Shown here: in pieces, positions 1 through 14,285 of the stretch
How the letters are laid out: every line of letters starts with the position of its first letter
Position numbering within the stretch: position 1 is the stretch's first letter
Assembly (NCBI GenBank): GCA_008931825.1
Contig: QXVZ01007295.1
Span: forward strand, 1 to 39,129
Origin: Phallusia fumigata
Taxonomy: Eukaryota > Chordata > Ascidiacea > Phlebobranchia > Ascidiidae
Direction of reading: 5' to 3'
DNA length: 39,129 bases
Translations under genes and position numbers: made by a program
Notes under the pieces: generated by a model
Seen by the model: only the letters and a program-made list of their open reading frames with translations
Database searches by the model: none
Told to the model about the DNA's origin: nothing

Positions 1-846
1 TTGGTGGTTTAAACAAACCGAAATAAAAAGTGACTTTTGTGGCTTCTGCCCAATAACGAGGAACAGAAGTTTGGTAAGTTAAAAATGCCAAATTGTGGCA
101 ACGTACAATTCTCTGTGCTAAAGTCAAATCAAGTTTTTTTCCGTAATCAACCGTAGTCTACGTGCGAGATAGGCATGTGACAAAGTTTAAACGAAACATG
201 GAATCCATCATGCCACTTGGTCGGACGAATAAGGCTTTAAGTTCGCCTTAAGCGTATCTAGTCTCAACGCAAATAGGTCAAAACCTTAAACACTGTTACT
301 AGGTTTACAACAACGACACCGCTGCGGTCGTTATCAACGTTTGGTCGAAAACTCCTTCCAACCCGCCAATCGACAAACGAAGGTAGTTACAATATAACTT
401 TGTGAGTTCATTTAAAATATCGTGTGTATAGTTTGCGTTTACATCAACTGATTTGAACGCGGTATCAGATAAAAAACCGATTTAATCTTAAACTAACAAG
501 TTTTATTTTGACCTAATGTGAAACAGTGTTCCAGGTGAATAAAATGTAATAATTATAAATCTATGTATTTTGTTTAACTAAGTGAAATTATAGTATTATA
601 ACAACTAACAGGCCAACTTCAACAGCTTCATGCTTTAGCCTATTTTGTCATTGAAACAGGAAATATTGCAGAGGGTGGGGCCAAATAGCTCAAGTTAATT
701 CTGCAGAATATTATTTGTACTTTTTTACAAAAGCAATAAATAGCATTGTTTTGACCAGCGTCTATGATATGGATATGAAGGAGTAAGATAACCTTAAAAA
801 AATAATTAATTTGAACAAACTATAAAAATATAGGTTCATTTTGTAA
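1..846. other. Upstream non-coding stretch, no gene seen
   Basis: AT-rich sequence upstream of the fucosyltransferase. I see no open frame with recognisable protein similarity, no RNA gene and no clear repeat. The 5' part of the fucosyltransferase (cytoplasmic tail, transmembrane anchor, stem) should lie on this side, but I could not identify its exons here. They may be short, divergent or outside the window. Confidence 0.4.
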
Positions 847-962
847 TCCCAAATCAGCCTAAACGGGCCGGTCGAAGGCAAGGACAAAACGTTTCAAACA
901 CAATTCCCTGCTGCTAGAACCGAATCTGCAAGTGGGCGAACTTCTTACTATTGCTTTTGCAG

Positions 963-1975
963 GAGACCTGATCAACTATACGTGTTCTGGGCAACCGAAA
1001 GTCCGGGGAAAACCAGATTTTACGGCAAATATGAAGTCAAGTTGGACCTCTATCCTCCACACTACTTCAACGCAACAATGTCCTACAGGTGGGGGTTTCT
1101 TAAGCTGCAAAAGGCTCCATCTAATCTAAGTGCTGCACAACAAGTTTATTTTACAAACGAATGCAACATTTTGTAGGCGGGACTCGACGTTTTATCAACC
1201 GATTCAGCGTCAAGACGTAGTAAACATCATTAGAAAATCCTGGCACGGGGTTGAGAAAAATACAGAAAAAGTTCTTGCCATAAAGGACAAAACTGCTGTA
1301 TTGATTGCTAGCAACTGTGACTATGGCTCGTACGCTGTGGAAAGGTTAAAACTTGCACAAGAAATGGTTGACCTGGGTTTCAAGGTTGATCGCTTCGGCC
1401 GCTGTTTCCCACAAAACAAATTTCCGTTGCCGAAGAAACTTCGGGAATCGCCCGAATTCTTTCGCGTCCTCGAAAAATACAAATTTTACCTGGCGTTCGA
1501 GAATTCCCTACATTGTCGCGATTATATAACTGAGAAATTCTGGACGCATGGACTCACTGCGGGCTTACTGCCTGTCGTTGCCGGGGCAACCAAGGAGGAC
1601 TATCTCGCTATCGCCCCACCGAAATCATTCGTGCATGTCGAGGACTTTGATAGCACCAGCGAACTGGTGAAATATCTGAAATACTTGGATAGAAATCAGA
1701 CCGCATACGCGGAATATTTTCGATGGAGAAGCGGAAGTGCGGAAGAATATTACCGCTTCGGGAAAGCAAAAGAGTTTTGTGCGCTTTGCAGAGCGCTGCA
1801 TGGCATCCCTGTCGACGAAATGAGGTCGTACAAAGACATTTACGCAACTCTCGAAGGAAAAACCGAGAGTGACGTTCTACAACATGTCAGTCAAACTATC
1901 CCCGACATACATAAGTGGTGGCACGTTGACGAGAGCAAGGAATGTCTTAACGTTACGAGAAAAAAGGGAAGATAA
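963..1975 (+). CDS. Alpha-1,3-fucosyltransferase (GT10 family), 5' end incomplete
   Basis: C-terminal part of a Golgi type II glycosyltransferase that transfers fucose from GDP-fucose to GlcNAc-containing glycans (Lewis-type or core fucosylation). Two exons are visible: about 963-1088 and 1177-1975. The 88-bp GT-AG intron, once removed, restores the GT10 motif ATMSYRRDSTF (compare MTYRRDSD in the family). The first exon carries RPDQLYVFWATESP. The second carries the donor-binding signature FYLAFENSLHCRDYITEKFW followed by GLLPVVAGATKEDY, the hallmark alpha-1,3-FucT motif. N-glycosylation sequons (FNATMS, RNQTAY, CLNVTR) suit a lumenal domain. The frame stays open upstream to about 847, so the first visible exon may start earlier than the pyrimidine-rich acceptor at 961-962. 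The membrane anchor is not identified. Family assignment is firm; the acceptor specificity cannot be read from sequence. Confidence 0.9.
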
Positions 1976-2729
1976 AACAAACGCGGAAATGGACCAGTTT
2001 CAAAGCCTACAAAAACGTCATGAGCAAGCAAGTTATGTGCAAGGCCGTAAATGCCCAACCTAAAGCCCGCGAGGCAGGACATTCCATGCGGCCCGCGAGG
2101 CATTTTTGAAAATGTCGTTTAAACTCAGCCTAATTAGTAAATAATTTACCAAAAGACTTCTTGCAAAAACACTCGTCGTCAAGTGGCCCGTGAAATCATT
2201 TACTTCACTGTAAATCCCTGCAGTATTTGTGCAACTTTATTTACACTCTCGCAGAATTTGGTCTGAATGCAAGCACTGTAATGTAACGAGTAAGTGGGTC
2301 AGTTTAAAATCATAAGTTCATGGAATTACAATTTTTTTTAATGGGATCGTTTTTGGCTTAATGTTCAGCCGAGCGCTGGTAATGGTGACCAACGCCATAA
2401 AGCAAGCAGAAGCAATGGTTTTCTGTGAAACCATTTCCCAGTTTGGCAAAATGAAATCGATGCGAGGCAAAAGGTGAGAAAATAAAGAAGGGGTGTCGAA
2501 GCAGACCGTGTTTGCTGTGGACAAGTCAAATAAGATACAGTATCTATGTTTTGACCAGTAGGCCTATTGCAAACATTGTGGTAAATCATTAACAAAACTG
2601 AAACTTCGCGAAACGTCCGAGCATATTATAATATCCTTCTTGATTCGAATTTTGTTCTGTACCCTAACGGCTTTCAAAAATCGCTAGAATTATATGTTTT
2701 GGTTTTTACTGTCTTGTGTCATTCTTGAA
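1976..2729. other. Intergenic region downstream of fucosyltransferase
   Basis: No convincing coding exon. A short motif, GCCCGCGAGGCA, occurs twice, near 2066 and 2091, just after the fucosyltransferase stop. This is probably 3' UTR grading into intergenic DNA. I found no clear AATAAA signal close to the stop. Confidence 0.4.
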
Positions 2730-2734
2730 TCAAT

Positions 2735-2870
2735 ATGTTTCTTTTCTTTTTTCTTTTTTTTCACTGGGTTCGAGCCCGGGACGATCCCGAGAACTAATCC
2801 CGATCAGGTTTTTGTTTTTTATTTCTGAATATGGGTCGAGCGCCTTGGACCATTCGACCAAGTTTTTTTT
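2735..2870 (-). repeat. tRNA-like element / tRNA-derived SINE (minus strand)
   Basis: On the minus strand there is a polymerase III type A-box-like string TGGTCGAATGG (2850-2860) followed by CCAAGGCGC, as in a Leu/Ser-type D arm. A B-box-like string GGGCTCGAACCC lies at 2766-2777. A run of A residues (T-tract on the plus strand, about 2735-2762) follows the B box. The A-to-B distance of about 72 bp is long for a plain tRNA, and I cannot fold a complete acceptor stem. A tRNA-derived SINE or a decayed tRNA gene fits better than a functional tRNA. Confidence 0.45.
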
Positions 2871-2929
2871 TGTTGTTGATAATATAAAAGAGCGAAAAAC
2901 AACAACAAAATTACACTGTAGCATTTGAC

Positions 2930-3250
2930 AAGCGCCACCATTTAGTGCGGTAGGCTAAAGTGTCGCCACGTTTTCGTGATGCATAACATTCAGCTAAACG
3001 CACGGAATTTGACCAAGTTTCAGTGTAGTTTGCAGCGGCAAATAGTGCCGCGCGCGGTCTAGCGGCAAGCCAATCAGACCAAACTGGCCACAGATATACC
3101 ACAGTACCGCGAAAGGCGTCGCCAATAAACTAGGTCGCCTGTGTTTGCCGCAATATTCCAGATAAAGCCAATTAGAGAGACATATTATTGCAACACACGT
3201 CGCAACCCAAACCAAGTCGCCGGTTTCTTCCATAATATTCTAGAAAAACT
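2930..3250. other. Intergenic, no gene seen
   Basis: No coding exon recognised on either strand. This stretch is somewhat more GC-rich than its surroundings (for example the CCGCGCGCGGT string near 3049) and lies immediately upstream of the putative TATA element at 3259. Confidence 0.35.
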
Positions 3251-3258
3251 AGCACCTG

Positions 3259-3411
3259 TATATAAACCGCTCCACTTCCGACCACACGTTATTCGCGCTA
3301 AAAACGTAGACTAGGTGTCCACTAGATAGACCAGAAAACGAGGGAAGCCAGGCTGTTACATTCAGACAAGTGAAATACCATGGAAGCTGGGCTGCGACAG
3401 CATTCTGTCAG
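3259..3411 (+). promoter_or_regulatory. Possible TATA promoter with short first exon
   Basis: TATATAAA at 3259-3266 is followed about 115 bp later by an ATG in good context (TACCATGG, ATG at 3380-3382). That opens a 10-codon segment, MEAGLRQHSV, ending at a donor-like AG|GTGACT at 3411/3412. I could not find a convincing second exon in phase before the next gene. This is a suggestion of an unannotated or alternative transcription start, nothing more. Confidence 0.2.
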
Positions 3412-3617
3412 GTGACTGTAAATAGTTTAGAGTTAGTTAAAATACTCAGCGCGTTGTCGACGTATAAGTTATTCATAAAGGCTTATTTGTTTTATATATA
3501 AGCTCGTAGAGACCAGTCAAGCAATAAACTGATAAGTTAGAATATAAGCGATTTAATTAGATATGATCCAGAATAGGGGTTGGCAATCAGTTTTTATGTT
3601 GTTAGCCTACTTGTGTA

Positions 3618-4510
3618 AAATTTTTTAATGACTGTTGTTGTTTTTTATAACCTTCTATTGGGATTAGAACTTCTATTTGAATAAGAACTTTCTATTTGAA
3701 TAAGGACCTTGTATTTGAGTAAACTGTTAATTTCAATTAATTACTGAAATCTCAATAAACCAACGATGTCATAAACAAAATCAACGTGTGATTTTGAATC
3801 CCGGACATTCACCTCCGATGTTCCCAAGACAGCAGTCAAGAAAATTAGCACATTATAAAAGCACATACTGATTGAATATTTAACCGACTTGGACGGCAGC
3901 ATCTTGAAGAACTCACTCACACCCTGCAAACCTTGCCCACACTCGCACCTACACACCGCGTACTGTGGCGCCAACTGCAAGTTAACATTTAAACAAAAAG
4001 CTAAACTTACGTGGAAACGGCAATGAAAGAAAGCACGCTTAACAACGTTGATATAATGTCTTCAAGCACTAACTCCNGTAAAAAATTTTAATGACTGTTA
4101 TTGTTTTTTATAACCTTCTATTTGAATAAGAACTTTCTATTTGAATAAGGACCTTTTATTTGAGTAAACTGTTAATTTCAATTAAATACTGAAATCTCAA
4201 TAAACCAACGATGCAATAAACGGAATCAACGAGTGATTTAGAATCCCGGAGATTCACCTCCGATGTTCCCAAGACAGCAGTCAAGAAAATTAGCACATTA
4301 TAATAGCACATACTGATTGATTATTTAACCGACTTGGACGGCTGCATCTTGAAGAACTCACTCACACCTTGCAAACCTTGCCCACACTCGCACCTACACA
4401 CCGCGTACTGTGGCGCCAACTGCAAGTTAACATTTATACAAAAAGCTAAACTTACGTGGAAACGTCGATGAAAGAAAGCACGCTTAACAAAGTTGATAGA
4501 AAGTCTTCAA
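3618..4510. repeat. Near-identical duplicated block flanking N at 4077
   Basis: About 3618-4076 and 4078-4510 are two copies of the same sequence, differing by scattered substitutions and small indels, separated by a single N. The copies meet at the N, as expected for overlapping contig ends or two haplotypes placed in series. No gene is recognised. The minus-strand open frame in the first copy (3741-3980) is interrupted by a stop in the second. Confidence 0.85.
3650..3726. repeat. Short minisatellite, about 20-bp unit
   Basis: Imperfect tandem units of the form CTTTCTATTTGAATAAGAA occur about four times here. The second copy of the block (about 4113-4170) has about three units. The unit count therefore differs between the two copies. 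Confidence 0.6.
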
Positions 4511-4754
4511 GCACTAGCTCCCAACTCACGTGTTAAGACATACCTGAACTCTTTCGATCCGACTACGACACAGCTCTTACAAAACTTAAGTTCAGTAAAA
4601 AAATTAAAAAAGACCCGTTTGCCTAAATTTACCACATTTTTTCTTCTATTTCGGATTCTCCTTCTATTTTGGGATTCTGCTTTCAAAAAAGTGAACCGAA
4701 TTAACTACTTTGTACCGTGTTCTTGGAAATTTCACTTCAAAGTCAACGATGACA

Positions 4755-4862
4755 TTGCGGTACGTTGATACGGTACGATACGTAGCAAAAAATCCTTCGT
4801 AACGAGATAGGTGGTACCATGGCGGTACGCACAATTCAAAACGTATCGTACTGTACTGCCAG
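4755..4862. repeat. GGTAC-rich palindromic (MITE-like) element
   Basis: The left side contains GATACGGTACGATACGTA and the right side contains ACGTATCGTACTGTACTGCC. These are approximately inverted copies of each other around an interior that includes GGTGGTACCATGGCGGTACG. A related sequence (GGTACGGTACACAGCAAAAACC) lies in a DRC1 intron near 9830. The size and palindromic ends suggest a small non-autonomous foldback or MITE-type element. I could not identify a target-site duplication. Confidence 0.4.
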
Positions 4863-5140
4863 TCTTTATTAAAATCCTATAAAACTCACTTTACAAATAT
4901 TTCAATTTGCCAATTAGCAATGTAATTTAAAATGTCGATAAATTGTCATATTGCCTTCGACATGTTTATTTACACCAGGATCCGAATGATTGCTAAGAAC
5001 GTTTTGAAATCTCGATTTCTATGTTTCTATGGAGACATCTCGGTGACGCTCAATCACGATTTCCCGCAAACTGCAAATTGTTCACTCAAAGCGTTTTGCA
5101 ATTTGCTCTTTACCAAGTAGTCCTTTCGACAATCATAAAA
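4863..5140. other. Upstream region of the SPMIP7-like gene
   Basis: AT-rich sequence just upstream of the ATG at 5141, presumably 5' UTR and promoter. No TATA box or other element stands out. Confidence 0.3.
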
Positions 5141-7896
5141 ATGGCAGAAACATCAGCCCATCCTCGTCCAGAAATGGGAACCATTATGAAAACGGATGCC
5201 AATGCACGTGGAAATTTTGCAGAAGAAATAGAGTTTCATCGTTCATTGCGCCACACCAAGTTTCCAACTATAAAAGGTCCGGAAGGAAATTACGACTATC
5301 CAAGTTTTCAGGTAAAACGTTTAATAGCGTACTGTAGCTGAAAGGTCACTAGGGTGTTTATGATTCTTGAGAATTTGTTCTTTTGCTCATTGGTCAATAC
5401 GCTTTGTGATCTTCGTAATATTTCCACTCACTGTCTGATTAGGATGCAAGCCCACGGTGAACAGACATGCCCCTGGGGAGCTTTCATACTTTACATGTTG
5501 TTCTGTAAATGGCTGTTTGTTTGTGTGATTAAGATATGTGAACCAAGCAGAAGAGCGCTTTTTCCGGGGGTTAGAAAATGATGAAAACAGATCACAACCA
5601 GACAATCTATGTAGTAGATAATATAAAATTACAGTTACCAAAAAAACCTTTGACTATCGCAGGGAAGGTTAAAAGACAGTGCTGCATTTATAAAATGGAA
5701 CATTCATGCACAAGCACCACACATGGGATATTCACTGGCTCCACACCGGGACAATCATCCAATCGTTGACCCGGCATCAGGATTTATCAGCACAGGAGCA
5801 GATGAGGACTTGGGCACTGGTGTAAAAAAGTATGCATTGATATTATTTTAACTGTTAAAAGAGGGTAAGCTCCTTAATATTAGTAGTTTAAGAGTGGTGT
5901 TGAAGGTGATCATATATTTTTTTTGGTAATTTTAAATTGAACCAATATTGGCTATAGACTTGCAAGCATGGTGCAGACATCTGACAAAGTTCAACTAGGA
6001 ACACCAAAGACTAAACCACCAGACAGTGGCAGACCACAGACACCACCCAAGGCACCCTGGACACAAGAAATGAAGTCAGATGAAAGAGAAGCTAAATGGA
6101 GCGCAAGAAAGGTTCTTGATCAGTGTTCGGTTTATTAACAGACATTGTCGCTTGATTTTCATTGAAATTACTTTAATGGTTTTATGTCAAGGTGTCTGAT
6201 ATTGTGTTGCGATCCCAATGTGGAGGTTGGACAAGCCCCAGTAAAGTGATGCCAAAGCAGAGTAATGACCATGAAAACCTGCTGGTTGGCACGTTTACCT
6301 TTAAACCTGGAAACTGGAGGGATGAAGCAGCTAAAAAATACATGTTTACAAGTATGCAACAACAGTAAGTCTTGTCTAATTTGTGATACCTGCATGACAT
6401 CAATATCTAACTACAACCTTAATTTAAAGGAACTTTGATATGGTTGACTGGGATTCAAGGCTTCCTTCGAAGTTGAGGCCATGTGAGAGCACCCTTGAAA
6501 AAACGCCAGATCCAATCTCCCAGAGATTGACCACATGGCCAAAACGCTATGAAGCTGTATCGAATGTTTGTCAAGTAAGTTGCTTGTGTGGGATGCAATT
6601 CTTGTATTCAAAAAATTGAATGTGTTGTTTATTTTGAAAGCTGGTAGAAATCTTGAAAGGCAGTGCAGGACAGTTTTGCAGCTAAGCTACAGAACAAAGT
6701 TTGATGCAGATAGGTGGAAGAAAGTGAGTTGAAGCTAGTTAGAAAAACTTTTTATACAGCTTGTGTTTATGACCAGGTTCAGAACAAAATGTTTTTTACT
6801 TTACTTTTAGACTCTTGGAAGATCATGGGATTGGTTTCAAATGAGAGATAAATGCCATGGAAATCGGCCCTACAGCTAGTAAGCTAAAGAATTGAACTTA
6901 CATTCACATTTACTTTTTTTATTTTATAAAATTTATAATTGTCATGATTGCAGCACAAGTCATTTCAGGAAAAGTGGACATATTCCAAGTTATGAGTAAG
7001 TTTTATTTACTTTGTATTGCATTGTACTAACGGGTAATTAATAGCAGAACCTAGATTTTTTTTGTTTTCAGTGAAAATGTTTCTAATTTTTTTCAGAGGA
7101 TCAATTGGAGCATACAACTTTGAAGCTAAAGACCACCCAGATGAGGAATACAAGCCATTGACTGCTTTAAGGACCCCAAAACCAAGATACACAGACACTG
7201 CTCGGTAATAGTTGGCATTTTTATTGCTGCATTGATTTGCTGTAAATTCCAAATTTAAGTGAACTACAAAATTTGTCCCACTTAAAATTTCTGCAATACA
7301 AAAATCACATGAATCTGAAAAGGTTTTACAAATGCATACAGACCGCAACAAAAGATGTTTTGTTTTGCAGTCGGCCCAACATTCCTGGCTACAAAGGAAG
7401 TGTGCATTGGACAGGCGTTCACTCGGCCCACAGTGTGTATCCTGCACCACAACCACCATCCACTGCCTACGTCCACAGGTATACTTCAATTGACAGAACA
7501 ATGTAAATAACCCCAAAACCTAAAAATTGGCTTGCTTTCCCCTTCTTAGGGTTGTTTGTGTTGTAAAGCTGTTACAATGAACTGACACATTTAAAAGTAA
7601 TGTGAGTTAACCCTCCAGCAATTTGGGATGGTTGACGTCATATTTTTCTGATTGGTACAGAAGCACAGTCTTCAGTACAAATACCCTTGACAGCAACATT
7701 TTTTACAATGTCCACATATAAAACATACAAACACACATTGTTGCATAACAAATTTTTTGACTTGTTTTTCAGGAGACTCCCCACCCCACCCAACACATCC
7801 CCTTTTGCAAAACGTGGACCGATGTCAAGAATGGTGACGACTGTTCCACCAAAAAATCCTTTTAACCAAGTTGAAATGGAGGCAGTGCTTGCATAG
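5141..7896 (+). CDS. SPATA48/SPMIP7-like sperm axonemal protein
   Basis: Eleven exons join in phase to a 433-residue protein: 5141-5311, 5663-5829, 5958-6111, 6192-6364, 6430-6574, 6682-6723, 6811-6878, 6954-6995, 7097-7204, 7371-7478, 7773-7896. It starts METSAHPRP-like (MAETSAHPRPEMGT) and ends QVEMEAVLA. It has no signal peptide, membrane segment or enzymatic motif. It is rich in Pro, Trp and Tyr with short motifs such as FIKWNIHAQAPHMGYS, RDNHPIVDP, FRKSGHIPSYEG and IPGYKGSVHWTGVHSAHSVY. This is the style of filamentous microtubule inner proteins. The GYxGxVHWT-type segment and total length (human SPATA48 is about 438 aa) lead me to SPATA48/SPMIP7, a sperm doublet-microtubule inner protein. 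That match is from memory and tentative; the gene structure itself is well supported. It is convergent with DRC1, another axonemal gene. Confidence 0.75.
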
Positions 7897-8146
7897 AAAG
7901 TAATAACAGTGGAATCATTTATGCAAGTTGCAATGCTAATCATGACCCACAAAGAAAACATGTTTTTGTTGCAAGTGTATGAAGAATCTGATGTCACCTT
8001 ACATTTTTTTATTATGTCATACAAGTTTGATTATGATTTATCATGTGCACAAATTTTGGCCGCTTATACAATTCCACATTTTACCCTAGTGTTAAATTGT
8101 TTTGGTGTATTGACTTCACGCACAAACACCATGCATTTGAAGTTCA

Positions 8147-8152
8147 AATAAA
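8147..8152 (+). terminator. Polyadenylation signal AATAAA
   Basis: AATAAA about 250 bp after the stop codon of the SPMIP7-like gene, with a T-rich stretch following. It is the first good signal downstream. Confidence 0.6.
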
Positions 8153-8374
8153 GTAGTTTTTGTAAGCAACAAAATCACAGTAAAACCTTTGCGTTGTTGC
8201 TAATTTCTAAAATATTTTCTCCAACAATTATACATAATACACCAATAAGCAGACATTTTGTCCCTATTCTCTGGGTTCGTTATTAACTTTTCCTTTTTGT
8301 TTCTTGCTTTCCACTAAAAGCGCTTCTTTGTGACTGCTGGAAGAAGTGACAAGCACAAATACACATCTATATTA

Positions 8375-8380
8375 TTTATT
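8375..8380 (-). terminator. Polyadenylation signal for DRC1 (minus strand)
   Basis: TTTATT on the plus strand reads AATAAA on the minus strand, about 60 bp beyond the DRC1 stop. The two convergent genes therefore end about 220 bp apart without overlapping. Confidence 0.6.
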
Positions 8381-8438
8381 GTAAAAACAATAAAATCCAA
8401 AAAATAGTTAATTCACAAGTATCCTGGTAAACTGATGT

Positions 8439-13052
<4,614 letters not shown>

Positions 13053-14285
13053 ATTTTCTTTTACTGGATAAAACCTTAAGTAGCCAATGATGCAACTGAG
13101 TACATAAAGTATTTTTTGACCAAAATGATGATTTTACTGATTGCAACAATGCCATATACAGCTATTTGTTGGAATGTTTTACACAAGTTTTATCCAGTTT
13201 TATTCAGCATGGCATAATTTTTCCACTTAAAAAATGTTTTGGCTGGAATTGTGTTTACAATAAAAAATACTTAAACTTGTTTTACTACCTCTTGCCCTGA
13301 TTTTATGTGAGAACATTTTACCTTGTTCTGGCAAAACACTATTTGAAAAAATAGCAATAGTTGGATAATTAAAAAATATCCGACCACGCACTTCTACACT
13401 TTTAACAGTGATTTCAACAAATCAAACGGAAAAGCAAAAACACAACTAGACTCCAGTAAAGCGGTACTTCCCCAAACCCAACACAAAGGTTGCTACGCAA
13501 CAACCATTACTCACAAACCACCGAGTGGTGTAATTTATTTTCTTTAATTGTTTCCGTTACCGCAAAACAGTTTCATGGCTTTTAGTACAGTTTGTAATAT
13601 TTTTCGCTCCCTTTCTTGTATTTAAACGTTTCCCCGTCCTAAATTACTTGGGTAAAGAATGGCTTTTGTAACAATGACCACAAGGTCTTTGGCTGTCCTG
13701 CCGCTGCCAAAACCTTTCCTTTTTTCTCACAAGCATCTATGGTTTCGGTATTTTTTAAAGGGTTTTTGATTATTGTGCAAATATCTCACTGCTTGTTCAA
13801 TTAGTATTTGGGCTTGGTTGATTTCATTAAAAATGTTTAGAGGGCAAAGACTTTTCAGTGAGATATTTGCACAATTTTCAGCAGGGAACATCAACATTAA
13901 CCAACATCAGCTTTGAGGGCTCTGCCTGGGTCCCTCAGGGCGGACATTTGCACGCATTACTGGTCAACGTGAACTCAACGATCCGCACTAACGTCGTGTT
14001 TTTAAGGAAGTTTTATTTGTGCAGTGCGTGAAATATAAAATTATACAGTGACAAAGAGGCTGTTACCAAAAGAAAAAAACGGGTGTAAAAATCACAGTCA
14101 TTAAACATAGATCGCACGCACGATTTTAATCTACTGCACTAATATTACGGGCAGCAAACAAAACAGTGAAAACTGCAAACAGCAAATGCACTGATTGATT
14201 GAAAACTGGATGTTTCCATCATTGCTTTCTAGTGTAAAATGGAGTGGAAAGTCTAATGGCTTTAAAAATGCTACAAGTGGTGGAT
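13053..14285. other. Intergenic region between DRC1 and multi-pass gene
   Basis: Holds the DRC1 promoter side (minus strand) and the 3' flank of the upstream multi-pass gene. TTTATT at 14012-14017 (AATAAA on minus) and TTTAAT near 14124 (ATTAAA on minus) are candidate poly(A) signals for the latter. No coding exon is recognised. Two similar AT-rich phrases with GTGCAAATATCTCACTG and its near reverse complement (about 13775-13795 and 13857-13875) form a loose inverted repeat. Confidence 0.4.

Noticed and set aside
1608..1847. Minus-strand open frame opposite the fucosyltransferase
   Set aside because: Shadow of the strongly supported GT10 exon, with no protein character of its own.
3741..3980. 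Minus-strand open frame (79 codons) with a hydrophobic run VLIFLTAVLG, in the first copy of the duplicated block
   Set aside because: In the second copy the same frame has a stop codon and several non-synonymous changes. That is not the pattern of a conserved coding exon between alleles.
7007..7516. 169-codon minus-strand open frame
   Set aside because: Overlaps two in-phase exons of the SPMIP7-like gene on the other strand and crosses their splice sites. Composition is not protein-like.
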